The notes under the pieces are model-generated. The model saw only the letters and a list, made by a program, of their open reading frames with translations, was not told where the DNA came from and made no database searches. Both the position numbers and the translations under genes were made by a program. A stretch of DNA of 34,749 nt from contig CALFVI010000056.1 of the NCBI GenBank assembly GCA_937928775.1, positions 1 through 34,749 on the forward strand. Reading direction: 5' to 3'. How positions within the stretch are numbered: the stretch's first letter is position 1; every line of letters starts with the position of its first letter. Of the stretch, positions 1 to 8,855 are shown piece after piece. This DNA comes from an uncultured Elioraea sp. (GTDB lineage: Bacteria; Pseudomonadota; Alphaproteobacteria; Acetobacterales; Acetobacteraceae).

Positions 1-162
1 GGCGCATCACGCCAGCGCAGGCGATGGCGAATGACGGAGATGATGCCGCTCAGCACGCGCCGGTCAGCCACGCGCGGGACGCCACGGGACAGCGGGAAGG
101 GCGGCGACAGACGGCGTATCTGCGCGGGCCAAAGTAGGACAGGCAGCTTTAGGCTGAGCCTA
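1..162 (-). mobile_element. IS5-family element, 5' fragment (cut by window edge)
   Basis: Read on the minus strand, about 1-145 encodes the start of an IS5-type transposase (peptide pieces QIRRLSPPFPLSRG, VADRRVLSGIISVIRHRLRW). It matches the N-terminus of the copy at 30203 (QMRRLSQHFPLSRG, VADWRVLSGIISVIRHRLRW). The terminal repeat is near 154-162, whose reverse complement TAGGCTCAG equals the outer end of the right-hand copy. Compared with that copy, the stretch between the repeat and the coding start is shorter by several tens of bases and no start codon remains, so this is a remnant. The rest lies beyond the window. Its orientation is opposite to the copy at 30128-30962. Confidence 0.75.
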
Positions 163-805
163 GCGGAACTTCTGTCACGCTCAGACCCACACAGCGCCGT
201 GTCGCACCACACGATCCATGGGGCCTCGGCCTAGCGGAGTGGCGTAGATCCTTGCTTTCGCTACGCGTAGCTGCGCATTGGTGACAGCTCACGTCAAGAT
301 CGAGGCTGTGCACTGCGTACTCGTCTCCTCGGTCACGCTTGGCATGCTAGCTCTGTTGTCGCCAGGCAGCAGCACCGCCGTTCTTCTCCTCTCGTATGTC
401 GTCGTCCATCGCCTGCTACTCTCGCGACCGCTGAGCAGCTGCAGCGATGCTGTTCCAAAGCCAGCTATGCTGGCGATCAGCCGCGCTGATGACATGCTCG
501 ACGCGCTCACCTCGCGTTCGGTCTCGATATTCTGCAGACTCGAGTGATGGCCTTATGGCTCGCTTGTTAGGGCCGACCAGCTTGGCTTGACGATCACGAG
601 CTCGCGGCGACTCGCTGCGCCAGACTTGCTTTCCGCCTTCGGCGCGGCCTCGACGCGTTTGTGCGCGTGCTTGGCCTTGTGAAGATGCTGTTCATCCTGG
701 GCTTCGGCCGATCTTTCCTGCGCGTGCGTGTCACGGCTGCCAAGCTAGCGGGATTCACCCTGGTCGTCGCGAGCGTAGTGCTGATTGTGCTCTGCCGCTA
801 AGGCG
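163..805. other. Gene-poor stretch, no recognisable gene
   Basis: I recognise no protein, RNA or repeat here. A plus-strand frame at 278-547 (89 codons) is hydrophobic in its middle but looks like no known family. At 685-801 a 38-residue plus-strand frame begins MLFILGFGRSFLRV and ends in a hydrophobic segment (GFTLVVASVVLIVL). It could be a very small membrane peptide, but it has no convincing ribosome binding site. The position beside an IS5 remnant suggests an insertion or deletion scar. Confidence 0.4.
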
Positions 806-1825
806 TTAGTCGAACATGGCCAGGATGGCGGCGTGATCGATCGCAGCCACCGTGGCAGGGCGCCATTTCGGGTCGCGCGTCTTGTCCACCACCTGGGCGC
901 GCACGCCTTCGGCGAAATCGGGATGTGCGATCATCTTGCGCGTGAGATTTAGTTCCATGGCGAGACATTCGGGCAGCGTCATCATGGCGCCGCGGCGCAG
1001 GAGTTCCGCCGTCACGCAGAGGCTGGTAGGCGACATGCGTGAAAGGCTCTCGAGCTGCGCCTTTGCCCAGGCGTCGCCGCGAGCCTCCAGCCTAGCGAGG
1101 ATTTCCGGCACGCTATCGGGTGTGAAGCAATCGTCGATCGCGGCGCGGTCACGGGCAAGCAGCGAGTCGGGCGCAGGATGCGCGTGCGCCTCAAGCGCGA
1201 CGACGCCCGAGCGGACAAGCCCGGCTTTCAGCGACTCAAGGGCGGAGCGCGGTACGTAGTGGGTGGCGAGCCCGACGTGGATCGCATCGCCTGGCGAAAT
1301 TCGTGCCCCCGTCAGGGCGAGATACAGTCCAAGCCGCCCCGGCAAACGAGGGAGGAAATGGGAGGCACCGATGTCCGGAAAGAGCCCGATCGCCGTCTCC
1401 GGCATCGCCATCACCGCATGCTCGGTCACCACGCGGTGCGAGCCGTGGATGGAGAGCCCCATGCCGCCGCCCATCGAAATACCGTCGATCAGCGCGACAT
1501 AGGGCTTCGGATACTCCGCGATGATCCGGTTCAGGCGGTATTCGGAGGCGAAGAAAGCTTCGGAGGCAGCAGCATCGCCGCGCAGCACGTTGTCTCGGAT
1601 CGCGCGCACGTCGCCACCAGCGCAGAAGGCCCGCCCACCCGCCCCCTCGATGGTGACAAGGCGCACGGCAGGATCCTCGCGCCATGCCTCCAGCGCCTCC
1701 GTCAACGCGCGGATCATGGCGAGGTCGAGCGCATTGAGCGCTTTCGGCCGGTTCAACACAAGCCGCCCGACACCGCCTGACACCTCGGCGAGGACGGTCG
1801 GTTCGGCAACCGTGGTCTCGCTCAT
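806..1825 (-). CDS. 3-hydroxyisobutyryl-CoA hydrolase (crotonase fold)
   Basis: A 339-residue enoyl-CoA hydratase/isomerase-superfamily protein whose features fit the HIBCH branch, which hydrolyses 3-hydroxyisobutyryl-CoA in valine breakdown in the cytoplasm. Visible signatures are LNRPKALNALD near the N-terminus, the oxyanion-hole segment AFCAGGDVRAI, the CoA-pocket segment GISMGGGMGLSIHG, and PETAIGLFPDIGASHFL, which carries the Glu and Asp typical of HIBCH rather than of simple hydratases. The C-terminal part with EGVRAQVVDKTRDPKW (the E-G-x-R-A family signature) is present, and the length fits the family. The ATG at 1825 follows a GAGAGAGG-type ribosome binding site. It is monocistronic, divergent from nrdJ, with no other valine-pathway gene beside it. 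An enoyl-CoA hydratase is the less likely alternative. Confidence 0.88.
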   Translation of the reverse strand: MSETTVAEPTVLAEVSGGVGRLVLNRPKALNALDLAMIRALTEALEAWREDPAVRLVTIEGAGGRAFCAGGDVRAIRDNVLRGDAAASEAFFASEYRLNRIIAEYPKPYVALIDGISMGGGMGLSIHGSHRVVTEHAVMAMPETAIGLFPDIGASHFLPRLPGRLGLYLALTGARISPGDAIHVGLATHYVPRSALESLKAGLVRSGVVALEAHAHPAPDSLLARDRAAIDDCFTPDSVPEILARLEARGDAWAKAQLESLSRMSPTSLCVTAELLRRGAMMTLPECLAMELNLTRKMIAHPDFAEGVRAQVVDKTRDPKWRPATVAAIDHAAILAMFD

Positions 1826-1902
1826 GCACCCTCTCTCCCAACTTTCCGCTCTCGCCTAGCAACCGCAGCGTGGTCGGACAATGTTGGAGCGTTCCGATCG
1901 GC

Positions 1903-1925
1903 TGACCACCAAACGTGGTGGGTCA
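1903..1925 (+). promoter_or_regulatory. Hairpin in the nrdJ leader
   Basis: TGACCACCA (1903-1911) and TGGTGGGTCA (1916-1925) form a stem of nine pairs with one bulged G and an AACG loop, about 100 bases before the chosen nrdJ start. No U-tract follows, so it is not an obvious terminator. It could be an operator dyad or a leader structure. I see no cobalamin-riboswitch core around it. Confidence 0.3.
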
Positions 1926-2030
1926 GACGTACGCGACCCCAACATCCAGACGAGTCCTCTGGCGGTCGGCAGCCGTGCCCTGCTAACCTTGACCCGTAAC
2001 CCTAGCCGCCGAGGCAGTCCGATAACCGTG

Positions 2031-4499
2031 ATGCCGATCCCGCCCGTCTCTCATGCCCAGCCTCTGTTACCGTGGGGCGAGACGCCCGCGCGCACCTACG
2101 CGCCGGGCATGGGTCAGGCGGTGGCGGATCGCACCATCAACCGCCGGATCGTGCGCCGCTTCTCCACCCCACGGCGGCTCCCATTCGACCTGCCGCGCGA
2201 CGATTCGACCGCCCTTGAGCAACAGCTTGCCGCCTGGGCGCGACGCGAGGGCTGGGCCTACGAGGGCGTCTTCCACGTCGATCGTGGCGACGAGACGCGC
2301 GTCCAGGGCTGGATCGAGGCGATTGGGCGGATTGAGACAGAGTGCTGGGCGGACGTTGCCGAGCGGGTGGCCCTCGGCAACGCCCTGCTCGAACCGAGGC
2401 CCGAGTGGCGCGAGGCCGAGCGCACCACGCTGCGCCACCACCTACGTCAGGCGAGCGTTCTGCTCTCGGGGCGGCACCTGCAGCATGGCGACGCCTCGCA
2501 GCCCTCACGCAACATGGAGGTCTTCACCAACTGCTCGACGGCGGCGAGCTCATTTCTTCTCTACCTCCTGCTGCTAAACGGCTCCGGGGTGGGGCGCGCC
2601 TACGACGACGCGATGATGGCGGTCGACTGGGCCCGGAACATGCCGATGGTGGTGCCGGTGATCGACTGGAGCCACGCAGATGTGCAATCGGGCCTTATCG
2701 GCGGCTTCTTCACCCGCCGCGAGGCCGAACACCTTTACGCCGCGCACGGCCGGATCGTCGTGCATGAGGTGGCGGACTCGCGCGAGGGCTGGGCTAAGGC
2801 GGTGGAGGTGATCGAACGCCTCGCCTTCGAGGGCCGGCGCGACGAGGTGGTGCTGGTCGACTTCTCGCGTGTCCGTCCCAAGGGCGCGCCGATCATGGGC
2901 ATGCAGGGCCGCCCCGCCTCTGGGCCAGGGCCCTTTATGCATGCGCTCGCGCGCGTGGCCATGGTGCGTGGCTCAGGCATGGAGCCCTGGCGCGCCACGC
3001 TGTTCGTCGATCACTACCTCGCCGAGTGCGTGCTGGTCGGGGGCGCGCGCCGTTCCGCTCGCATGAGCACCAAGACCTGGCGGGATCGTTCCGTACTCGG
3101 CTTCATCTCGGTCAAGCGCGGTGGTTTCCTCTGGTCCTCCAACAACTCGATCACGGTGGATGCTGAGTTTTGGCACCACGTCCGCCGGCCCAAACCCGAC
3201 CCCGCGTGGGATGCGACGAAGAAAGCGGATTGGGAACACGCGCACGCCGTGTTTGAGGCCGCCGTTCGGGCTGCCTACGAAGACCAGACCGGAGAGCCCG
3301 GCTTCATCAATCAGGACAAGCTCGTCGCCAACGATGCGGGCCTCGCAGCGTACGAGACGGGCAAACTCTTCGTCGGCAGCGCGAAGTACCAGCCGGATGC
3401 CGAATCGTACCCTCTCCTCGCCGACCTTGTGCGTCGCGCGCGCGCCTCGCGCTACACTCAGATCACCAACCCTTGTGGTGAGATTAGTCTGTTCATGCTC
3501 GGCGGCTACTGTGTGATCGGTGACGTCGTGCCATACCACGCGGCTGACGACGACGACGCCGAGGCGGCCTTCCGCGCCTGCGCTCGCGCGCTGATCCGCG
3601 TCAACCGCATGGACTGTATTTATCGGCCCGAGACCGAGCGCACCAACCGAATCGGGGTCAGCATCACCGGTTTGCATGAGTGGGCACTGAAGCGCTTCGG
3701 CTTCGGCTTCCGCGACCTTATCGATGAGGAGAGAGCCAAGCCATTCTGGATGCTGCTCGCGCGCTTCAAGCGCGCCGTGCGCGACGAGGCCCGGCGCTAC
3801 GCCACTGCCCTCGGCATGACCGTTCCGCACACCGACACCACCGTCAAGCCCGCCGGCACCACGAGCAAGCTGTTCGGCCTGACCGAAGGCGCGCACTTGC
3901 CGTCGATGCGCGAGTACCTGCGCTGGGTCCAATTCCGCAACGACGACCCTCTGGTGCGCGAGTACCGTGCCAAGGGCTACCCTGTGAGGAAGCTCGTCAC
4001 CTATCGCGGCACCACCGTCGTGGGCTTCCCGACCAAGCCGGAGATCGTGCGTCTCGCCGACGAGCTCGGCCTCACCCACAAGATCGTCACTGCCGGGGAA
4101 GCGACCCCCGAGGAACAGTACCGCTACCTGCAGCTGCTCGAGAAGTATTGGATCCGCGGCGTTGATGAGCAAGGACGGCCGCTCGAGCCCGACACCGGCA
4201 ACCAGGTGTCCTACACCTTGAAGTACGACCCTAAGCGAGTCTCATTCGAGGCTTTCCGGGCGGTGGTGCTTGCCCTGCAGCCTACCGTGCGCGCCTGTTC
4301 CGTGATGCCGCAAGCCGACACCACCGCCTACGAGTACCAGCCGGAGGAGCCGGTGACGAAGGCGCAGTACGAAGTGATCGCCGCCGCCATCGCCGCCGCT
4401 TCCGCCCCCGAGGCGGTCGGCCTCGAGCATGTCGCCTGCGACAGCGGTGCCTGCCCGATCGACTTCGGCACCAACGAGGCGAGCCAGAGGGCGGCTTGA
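2031..4499 (+). CDS. nrdJ: Adenosylcobalamin-dependent ribonucleoside-triphosphate reductase (class II)
   Basis: Reduces ribonucleotides to deoxyribonucleotides with a cobalamin-generated thiyl radical. The 822-residue protein resembles the monomeric Lactobacillus leichmannii type (739 residues). Cys168 (NCSTAA) fits one redox-active cysteine, Cys482 in TNPCGEIS the thiyl-radical cysteine, and Cys494 in GGYCVIGD the second redox cysteine. The C-terminal pair Cys803 and Cys808 (CDSGAC) keeps the C-x4-C spacing of the swinging-arm dithiol. Further matches are SRNMEVFTN, SGVGRAYDD and TVKPAGTTSKLFG. The frame is open back to 1881, but the first 50 codons look non-coding, so I place the start at ATG 2031. 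The ribosome binding site there is weak, and ATG 2112 is another candidate. No nrdA/nrdB or radical-generase gene is nearby, so oxygen-independent dNTP synthesis is inferred. Confidence 0.9.
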   Translation: MPIPPVSHAQPLLPWGETPARTYAPGMGQAVADRTINRRIVRRFSTPRRLPFDLPRDDSTALEQQLAAWARREGWAYEGVFHVDRGDETRVQGWIEAIGRIETECWADVAERVALGNALLEPRPEWREAERTTLRHHLRQASVLLSGRHLQHGDASQPSRNMEVFTNCSTAASSFLLYLLLLNGSGVGRAYDDAMMAVDWARNMPMVVPVIDWSHADVQSGLIGGFFTRREAEHLYAAHGRIVVHEVADSREGWAKAVEVIERLAFEGRRDEVVLVDFSRVRPKGAPIMGMQGRPASGPGPFMHALARVAMVRGSGMEPWRATLFVDHYLAECVLVGGARRSARMSTKTWRDRSVLGFISVKRGGFLWSSNNSITVDAEFWHHVRRPKPDPAWDATKKADWEHAHAVFEAAVRAAYEDQTGEPGFINQDKLVANDAGLAAYETGKLFVGSAKYQPDAESYPLLADLVRRARASRYTQITNPCGEISLFMLGGYCVIGDVVPYHAADDDDAEAAFRACARALIRVNRMDCIYRPETERTNRIGVSITGLHEWALKRFGFGFRDLIDEERAKPFWMLLARFKRAVRDEARRYATALGMTVPHTDTTVKPAGTTSKLFGLTEGAHLPSMREYLRWVQFRNDDPLVREYRAKGYPVRKLVTYRGTTVVGFPTKPEIVRLADELGLTHKIVTAGEATPEEQYRYLQLLEKYWIRGVDEQGRPLEPDTGNQVSYTLKYDPKRVSFEAFRAVVLALQPTVRACSVMPQADTTAYEYQPEEPVTKAQYEVIAAAIAAASAPEAVGLEHVACDSGACPIDFGTNEASQRAA

Positions 4500-4581
4500 G
4501 CCGACACGGCGAGGGCGCAGCAGAGACGCGGCGCGTTGCGGTTGCGGTCGCGCTGTCCTCCTGGCAGGGTCAGGGTCCGTC

Positions 4582-5715
4582 ATGACTGACCCGCTCGTCC
4601 GTTTCGATCACGTCGCGAAGTCCTACGACCGCGCCACCCTCGTCATCCCTGATCTCAGCTTCGAGGTTGGGCGCGGCGAGTTCCTGACCCTCCTCGGGCC
4701 GTCCGGGTCGGGGAAGACCACCACACTGATGATGCTCGCCGGCTTCGAGGCGCCCGATCGCGGCCGCATCCTGGTCGAGGGGCGCGATATCGTCCGCGTG
4801 CCGGCGCACAAGCGCAACATCGGCGTCGTATTCCAGTCCTACGCTCTGTTCCCGCATCTTACCGTGGCGCAAAACGTCGCCTTCCCGCTCTCCGTCCGGG
4901 GGCGGCCGCGTGCCGAGATCGCCGAGCGCGTGACGAGCGCGCTGGCCATGGTCAGGCTGGAAGGCCTCGCCGATCGGCGGCCGGCCCAGCTTTCGGGCGG
5001 GCAGCAACAGCGCGTCGCCCTTGCCCGCGCGCTCGTCTTCCAACCCAAGCTCGTGTTGATGGATGAACCCTTGGGCGCCCTCGACAAGCAGTTACGTACC
5101 GAACTGCAAGCCGAGATTCGCCGGCTGCATCGCGAACTTGGCGTTACCATTGTCTACGTCACGCACGATCAGGAGGAGGCGCTTGCCCTCTCAGACCGGA
5201 TCGCTGTCTTCAACGAAGGCCGCATCCGCCAGATCGGGCCGCCCCAGACGTTGTACGACCACCCACGCGACCCCTTCGTCGCGAGTTTTATCGGCGAGAA
5301 CAATCGGCTCGAGGGCGAGGTGGTTGGTCGTGACGAGGACGGCAGGCTCGCCGTGCGCCTCGCCGAGGGGGCAGTGGTGTGGGCGGAGCCGGTTGATGTG
5401 CCGCCCTCGACGCGCCGCGTGCTCCTATCCGTCCGCCCGGAACGGATCGCGCTCGCGCACGCCGAAGCCGAGGATTTCGGCGCCGAGGCGCTTGCCGCCA
5501 GCGTCGTCGAGACCATGTTCCTCGGCGATCACGTGCGCGTCCGCGTGCGCCTCGCCGACGGCAGCCTTGTTACCGTAAAGCGCCCTGCCTACCCGCTCGA
5601 CGCACGGCTGAAGCCCGGCGCGCGCGTCGCACTGGCCTGGTCAGCCAAGCACGCGATCGCTTTTCCAGCAGACAAGGCCGACTCAGGGCGTCCGCTCGTG
5701 GCGGGGCACGCCTGA
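4582..5715 (+). CDS. ABC transporter ATP-binding protein, PotA-like (polyamine type)
   Basis: Cytoplasmic ATPase of the importer encoded at 4582-8855. In the 377-residue protein the Walker A motif is GPSGSGKT (39-46), the Q-loop glutamine is Q85, the signature LSGGQQQR is at 137-144, Walker B LVLMDEP at 157-163 and the H-loop histidine is H195. The C-terminal third has the TOBE-type regulatory fold of the PotA/FbpC/CysA group (VRPERIAL and the following beta-rich part). The ATG at 4582 is chosen because the PotA-type N-terminus (VRFDHVAKSY) begins right after it, although the frame is open further upstream. It lies 82 bases after nrdJ and is followed by the binding protein and two permeases in one direction. 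PotA-like ATPases serve polyamine, iron, sulfate or thiamine importers; the neighbouring binding protein favours the polyamine group, with the exact substrate unknown. Confidence 0.88.
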   Translation: MTDPLVRFDHVAKSYDRATLVIPDLSFEVGRGEFLTLLGPSGSGKTTTLMMLAGFEAPDRGRILVEGRDIVRVPAHKRNIGVVFQSYALFPHLTVAQNVAFPLSVRGRPRAEIAERVTSALAMVRLEGLADRRPAQLSGGQQQRVALARALVFQPKLVLMDEPLGALDKQLRTELQAEIRRLHRELGVTIVYVTHDQEEALALSDRIAVFNEGRIRQIGPPQTLYDHPRDPFVASFIGENNRLEGEVVGRDEDGRLAVRLAEGAVVWAEPVDVPPSTRRVLLSVRPERIALAHAEAEDFGAEALAASVVETMFLGDHVRVRVRLADGSLVTVKRPAYPLDARLKPGARVALAWSAKHAIAFPADKADSGRPLVAGHA

Positions 5716-5806
5716 GCCCTCGGGCTGCGTGCCGACGGTTTCGAACGCGCGCGGACGGCGCTACGCTTCATGCAGCAGAGCCCCGACCCAACGAAAGGAG
5801 TTATGG

Positions 5807-6844
5807 ATGATGCGCCAAACCCTTGCCCTTGTTGCCGCAGCGGTCACTTCCGCACTTTCCTCCGCGAGCACGGCGCGCGACCTCACCATCGTCTCTTGGG
5901 GCGGTGCCTACCAGGACGCGCAGCGCCAAGTCTATTTCCAGCCCTTCACCCAAGCCACGGGCATCCGCATTGTCGAGGATTCGTGGGACGGCGGCATCGG
6001 CGTGCTGCGCACTCGGGCCGGGGCCGGCAACCAGACCTGGGATCTCGTGCAGGTGGAGAGCGAGGAACTGCTGCTCGGCTGCGACGAAGGCCTTTTTGAG
6101 AAGATCGACTGGCAGCGCATCGGTGGCAAGGACCACTACATCCCGCAGGCCGTTCACGAATGCGGGGTAGGCGCGATCCTGTACAACGTGGTCCTCGCGT
6201 GGGACCGCAACCGGTTGCAGGCGACACCGACCTGGTCCGATTTCTTCGACGTGCATCGCTTTCCCGGCAAGCGGGGCCTGCGCCGCGGCGTGAAGCTCAC
6301 GCTTGAGATCGCGCTGCTCGCTGATGGCGTGCCGCGTGATCAGGTATATGCCTTGCTGCGCACCGAAGCGGGGGTCGAGCGCGCCTTCCGTAAGCTCGAT
6401 ACGATCAAACCGCACATCGTCTGGTGGCAGGCCGGCGCGCAGCCGCCGCAGATGCTGGGAGCGGGCGAAGTGACGATGACCACCGCCTATAATGGCCGCA
6501 TCACCAACGCCAACCGCGCCGAGGGCCGTAATTTCGGCATCCAGTGGCGCGACTCCCTGTTCACCATCGATTCCTGGGTGATCATGAAGGGGTCGCCCAA
6601 TCGCGACGCTGCCTACCGTTTTCTCGATTTCGCCAAGGATCCGCTCCGGCAGGCATCGTTGCTTGCGCTCATTCCCTACGGCGGAACAGCGCGCGGCGCA
6701 AACGAGGGGCTTTCGGCTGACCTCCTTGCGGTGAGCCCCTCCAACCCGGAGAACCTCAACGTGTCGCTGATGATCGATGACGTGTTCTGGATGGACCATC
6801 TCGATCGACTGTCGCAACGGTTCAACGCGTGGCTCGCGCGCTGA
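5807..6844 (+). CDS. Periplasmic substrate-binding protein, PotD/PotF-like
   Basis: Extracytoplasmic solute-binding protein of the importer. The 345-residue product starts with a cleavable signal peptide (MMRQTLALVAAAVTSALSSA, likely cut before RDLTI). The mature start LTIVSWGGAYQDAQR and the hinge region IDSWVIMKGSPNRDAAYRF are typical of the spermidine/putrescine-binding group. The start at ATG 5807 is supported by AAAGGAG at 5794-5800; the next codon is also ATG (5810). It sits 91 bases after the ATPase gene and overlaps a possible GTG start (6829) of the first permease gene. Binding-site residues cannot be assigned safely by eye, so polyamine, gamma-aminobutyrate or another small cation or dicarboxylate all remain possible substrates. 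Confidence 0.87.
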   Translation: MMRQTLALVAAAVTSALSSASTARDLTIVSWGGAYQDAQRQVYFQPFTQATGIRIVEDSWDGGIGVLRTRAGAGNQTWDLVQVESEELLLGCDEGLFEKIDWQRIGGKDHYIPQAVHECGVGAILYNVVLAWDRNRLQATPTWSDFFDVHRFPGKRGLRRGVKLTLEIALLADGVPRDQVYALLRTEAGVERAFRKLDTIKPHIVWWQAGAQPPQMLGAGEVTMTTAYNGRITNANRAEGRNFGIQWRDSLFTIDSWVIMKGSPNRDAAYRFLDFAKDPLRQASLLALIPYGGTARGANEGLSADLLAVSPSNPENLNVSLMIDDVFWMDHLDRLSQRFNAWLAR

Positions 6845-6870
6845 GCAACGGACGGCAGAAAAAGGCGATC

Positions 6871-8055
6871 ATGGGGCGTGAGCGGGTAAAGCTCGAGGCT
6901 GCACTCTTGCTCGCCCCGCTCCTGCTGTTCATCGCAACTAGCTTCGTCGCCCCAATCGCTGCGATGCTCTGGCGCGGGGTGAGCGACATGGAAGTTCCCC
7001 GTGCGTTCCCGCGCACTCTCGCCGCGCTCGCTGACTGGGACGGGCGGAACCTGCCGGGGGATCAGGTCTTTGCCGCTCTGGCCGACGAGCTTGTCGCCGC
7101 GCGTGCGGCGGGCACTCTGAACGCCGCTGCCGGGCGGCTTAACAGTGACACGCCTGGACTTCGCACGGTCGTGTTCACCACCGCGAGGCGGCTGGCGCGC
7201 GGTGTGGAAGGCTCTCCGCGCGCCGCGATCCTCGCCGCCGACCCGGCCTGGGGCGAGGTCGAGACCTGGGGCGCCTTGCGGCGCGCCGGCGCCACACCGA
7301 CCGATACGCATCTTCTCGCCGCGCTCGACCTCCGCCGCTCCGCAGACGGAACCATCACCTCCGTCCCAGAGGAGCAGCGCGTGTTCCGCGCGGTCGCACT
7401 GCGTACGGTGTGGATCGGTTTGCTCGTCACCCTGCTTTGCCTTGTGCTTGGCTATCCGCTCGCAGCCGCCCTCGTCTTCGTGCCGCGCCGCCTGTTCGGC
7501 TTGCTTCTGTTCGCCGTCCTGCTGCCGTTCTGGACTTCGCTTATCGTGCGCACGGCGGCGTGGATGGTGCTGCTCGCACGCGAGGGGATAATCAACCAGG
7601 CGTTCCTTGCGCTCGGGCTGGTCGTCGAGCCGGTGCAGATGCTGTTCACCCGCACGGCTGTGCTCGTCGCCATGGTGCACATCCTGCTGCCATTCATGGT
7701 GCTGCCGCTCTACGCAGTGATGCGCCAGATCCCGCGTGCGCAGCTGCGGGCAGCGGCGAGCCTCGGTGCCGGACCTGTCGCACAGCTCGTGCGCGTGTGG
7801 CTGCCGCAGACCCTGCCGGGAGTGGGTGCGGGAGCGCTGATGGTGTTCATCCAGGCGATCGGTTTCTACGTCACCCCCGCGCTGATCGGCGGCGGGGCCG
7901 ACCAGATGCTGCCTTATTTCATTGGCTTTTACGCCACGCAGACGGTGAACTGGGGTCTTGCTGCCGCTCTCTCCATCCTTCTGCTCGTCGGCACCCTCCT
8001 TATCCTTGCCCTGTTCGGCCGCTTCCTCAGCCTTGCGCAATTCCGCGCAGCATGA
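6871..8055 (+). CDS. ABC transporter permease, PotB-like, with large periplasmic loop
   Basis: First inner-membrane permease of the importer, about 394 residues. A transmembrane segment near the N-terminus (LLLAPLLLFIATSFVAPIAA) is followed by a long hydrophilic stretch of roughly 130 residues. The MetI-type core then has about five membrane segments and an EAA-type loop (LRAAASLGAGPVAQL, then VWLPQTLPGVGAGALM), which docks on the ATPase. The long first loop is seen in some PotB/YdcU relatives. I choose ATG 6871, which has a short purine-rich AAAAAGG before it; an in-frame GTG at 6829 would add 14 residues and overlap the binding-protein gene. The stop overlaps the next start (ATGA at 8052-8055), indicating translational coupling. 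Confidence 0.88.
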   Translation: MGRERVKLEAALLLAPLLLFIATSFVAPIAAMLWRGVSDMEVPRAFPRTLAALADWDGRNLPGDQVFAALADELVAARAAGTLNAAAGRLNSDTPGLRTVVFTTARRLARGVEGSPRAAILAADPAWGEVETWGALRRAGATPTDTHLLAALDLRRSADGTITSVPEEQRVFRAVALRTVWIGLLVTLLCLVLGYPLAAALVFVPRRLFGLLLFAVLLPFWTSLIVRTAAWMVLLAREGIINQAFLALGLVVEPVQMLFTRTAVLVAMVHILLPFMVLPLYAVMRQIPRAQLRAAASLGAGPVAQLVRVWLPQTLPGVGAGALMVFIQAIGFYVTPALIGGGADQMLPYFIGFYATQTVNWGLAAALSILLLVGTLLILALFGRFLSLAQFRAA

Positions 8056-8855
8056 GTGCCATCGGTCGTCTGCTCTGGATGGTGGTGGCGGCCGCGACGG
8101 CGCTGTTCCTCGTCGCGCCGCTGCTGGTGGTCGTCCCGCTCTCCTTCTCCTCCTCATCGTTTCTCGAGTTTCCTCCGCCCGGCCTGTCGCTGCGCTGGTA
8201 CGAGGCGCTGTGGCAGAGCCCGTTCTGGCGCCAAGCAGGGGTGAACACGCTGATCATTGGCGCGGCCGCGACCGCGATTGCCTCTGCGCTCGGCACACTG
8301 GCCGCGATTGGGCTCTGGCTCGCGCCGCTGCCGGGCCGGCCCGCGATCTTCGGCCTGATCCTGTCGCCGATGATCGTACCGGTGATCATCACCGCCGTCG
8401 CGCTCACTTTCGCTTTTTCGCCGCTCGGTCTCGCGGCGAGCCACTGGGGCTTGATCCTGGCACACGCCGCGCTCGGCGCGCCCTTCGTCGTCGTCACCGT
8501 GCTCGCCACCTTGAGCGGCTTCGACCGCGCGCTGTTGCGCGCGGCCTCGGCCTGTGGGGCTGGGCCGATCACAACCTTCCGGCGCGTGCTATTGCCGTTG
8601 GTCCTGCCTGGTGTCGTTTCGGGGGCGGTGTTCGCCTTCGCCACGTCGCTCGATGAGACCGTGGTCGTGTTGTTCCTCGGCGGGCCGGAACAGCGCACCC
8701 TGCCGCGGCAGATGTTCGCGGGGCTGAAGGACACGATCGAGCTCACTATCCTTGCCGCGGCGACTGTGCTGATTGCGGCGTCGACGGTGCTCCTCGTGGT
8801 GGCGCGGCTGCTCGCTGCGCGATCTGCCCGGCTCGCTAGTGCGGCGCTGCGATGA
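8052..8855 (+). CDS. ABC transporter permease, PotC-like
   Basis: Second inner-membrane permease, 267 residues, with about six predicted membrane helices. It begins with a hydrophobic segment ending in LVAPLLVVVPLSFSSSSF, a pattern common at the start of PotC/PotI proteins. The EAA loop is ALLRAASACGAGPITTFRR, followed by VLLPLVLPGVVSGAVFAF. The segment SLDETVVVLFLGGP is also characteristic of PotC-type permeases. The ATG at 8052 overlaps the stop of the first permease by four bases. Its own stop overlaps the ATG (8852) of the decayed mlaE gene in the same ATGA arrangement, so both systems may once have been one transcript. The gene looks intact and completes an ATPase, binding protein, permease, permease importer. 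Confidence 0.88.
   Translation: MSAIGRLLWMVVAAATALFLVAPLLVVVPLSFSSSSFLEFPPPGLSLRWYEALWQSPFWRQAGVNTLIIGAAATAIASALGTLAAIGLWLAPLPGRPAIFGLILSPMIVPVIITAVALTFAFSPLGLAASHWGLILAHAALGAPFVVVTVLATLSGFDRALLRAASACGAGPITTFRRVLLPLVLPGVVSGAVFAFATSLDETVVVLFLGGPEQRTLPRQMFAGLKDTIELTILAAATVLIAASTVLLVVARLLAARSARLASAALR

Noticed and set aside
1860-2030. Cobalamin riboswitch before the B12-dependent nrdJ
   Set aside because: The conserved B12-box and core elements are not visible; only a simple hairpin is present.
2973-4172. Long minus-strand frame of 399 codons opposite nrdJ
   Set aside because: It is a codon-bias shadow of nrdJ with no family resemblance.
6676-8157. Minus-strand frame of 493 codons opposite the transporter permeases
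   Set aside because: The composition (very rich in Arg, Gln, Glu and His) is that of an antisense shadow of membrane-protein genes.
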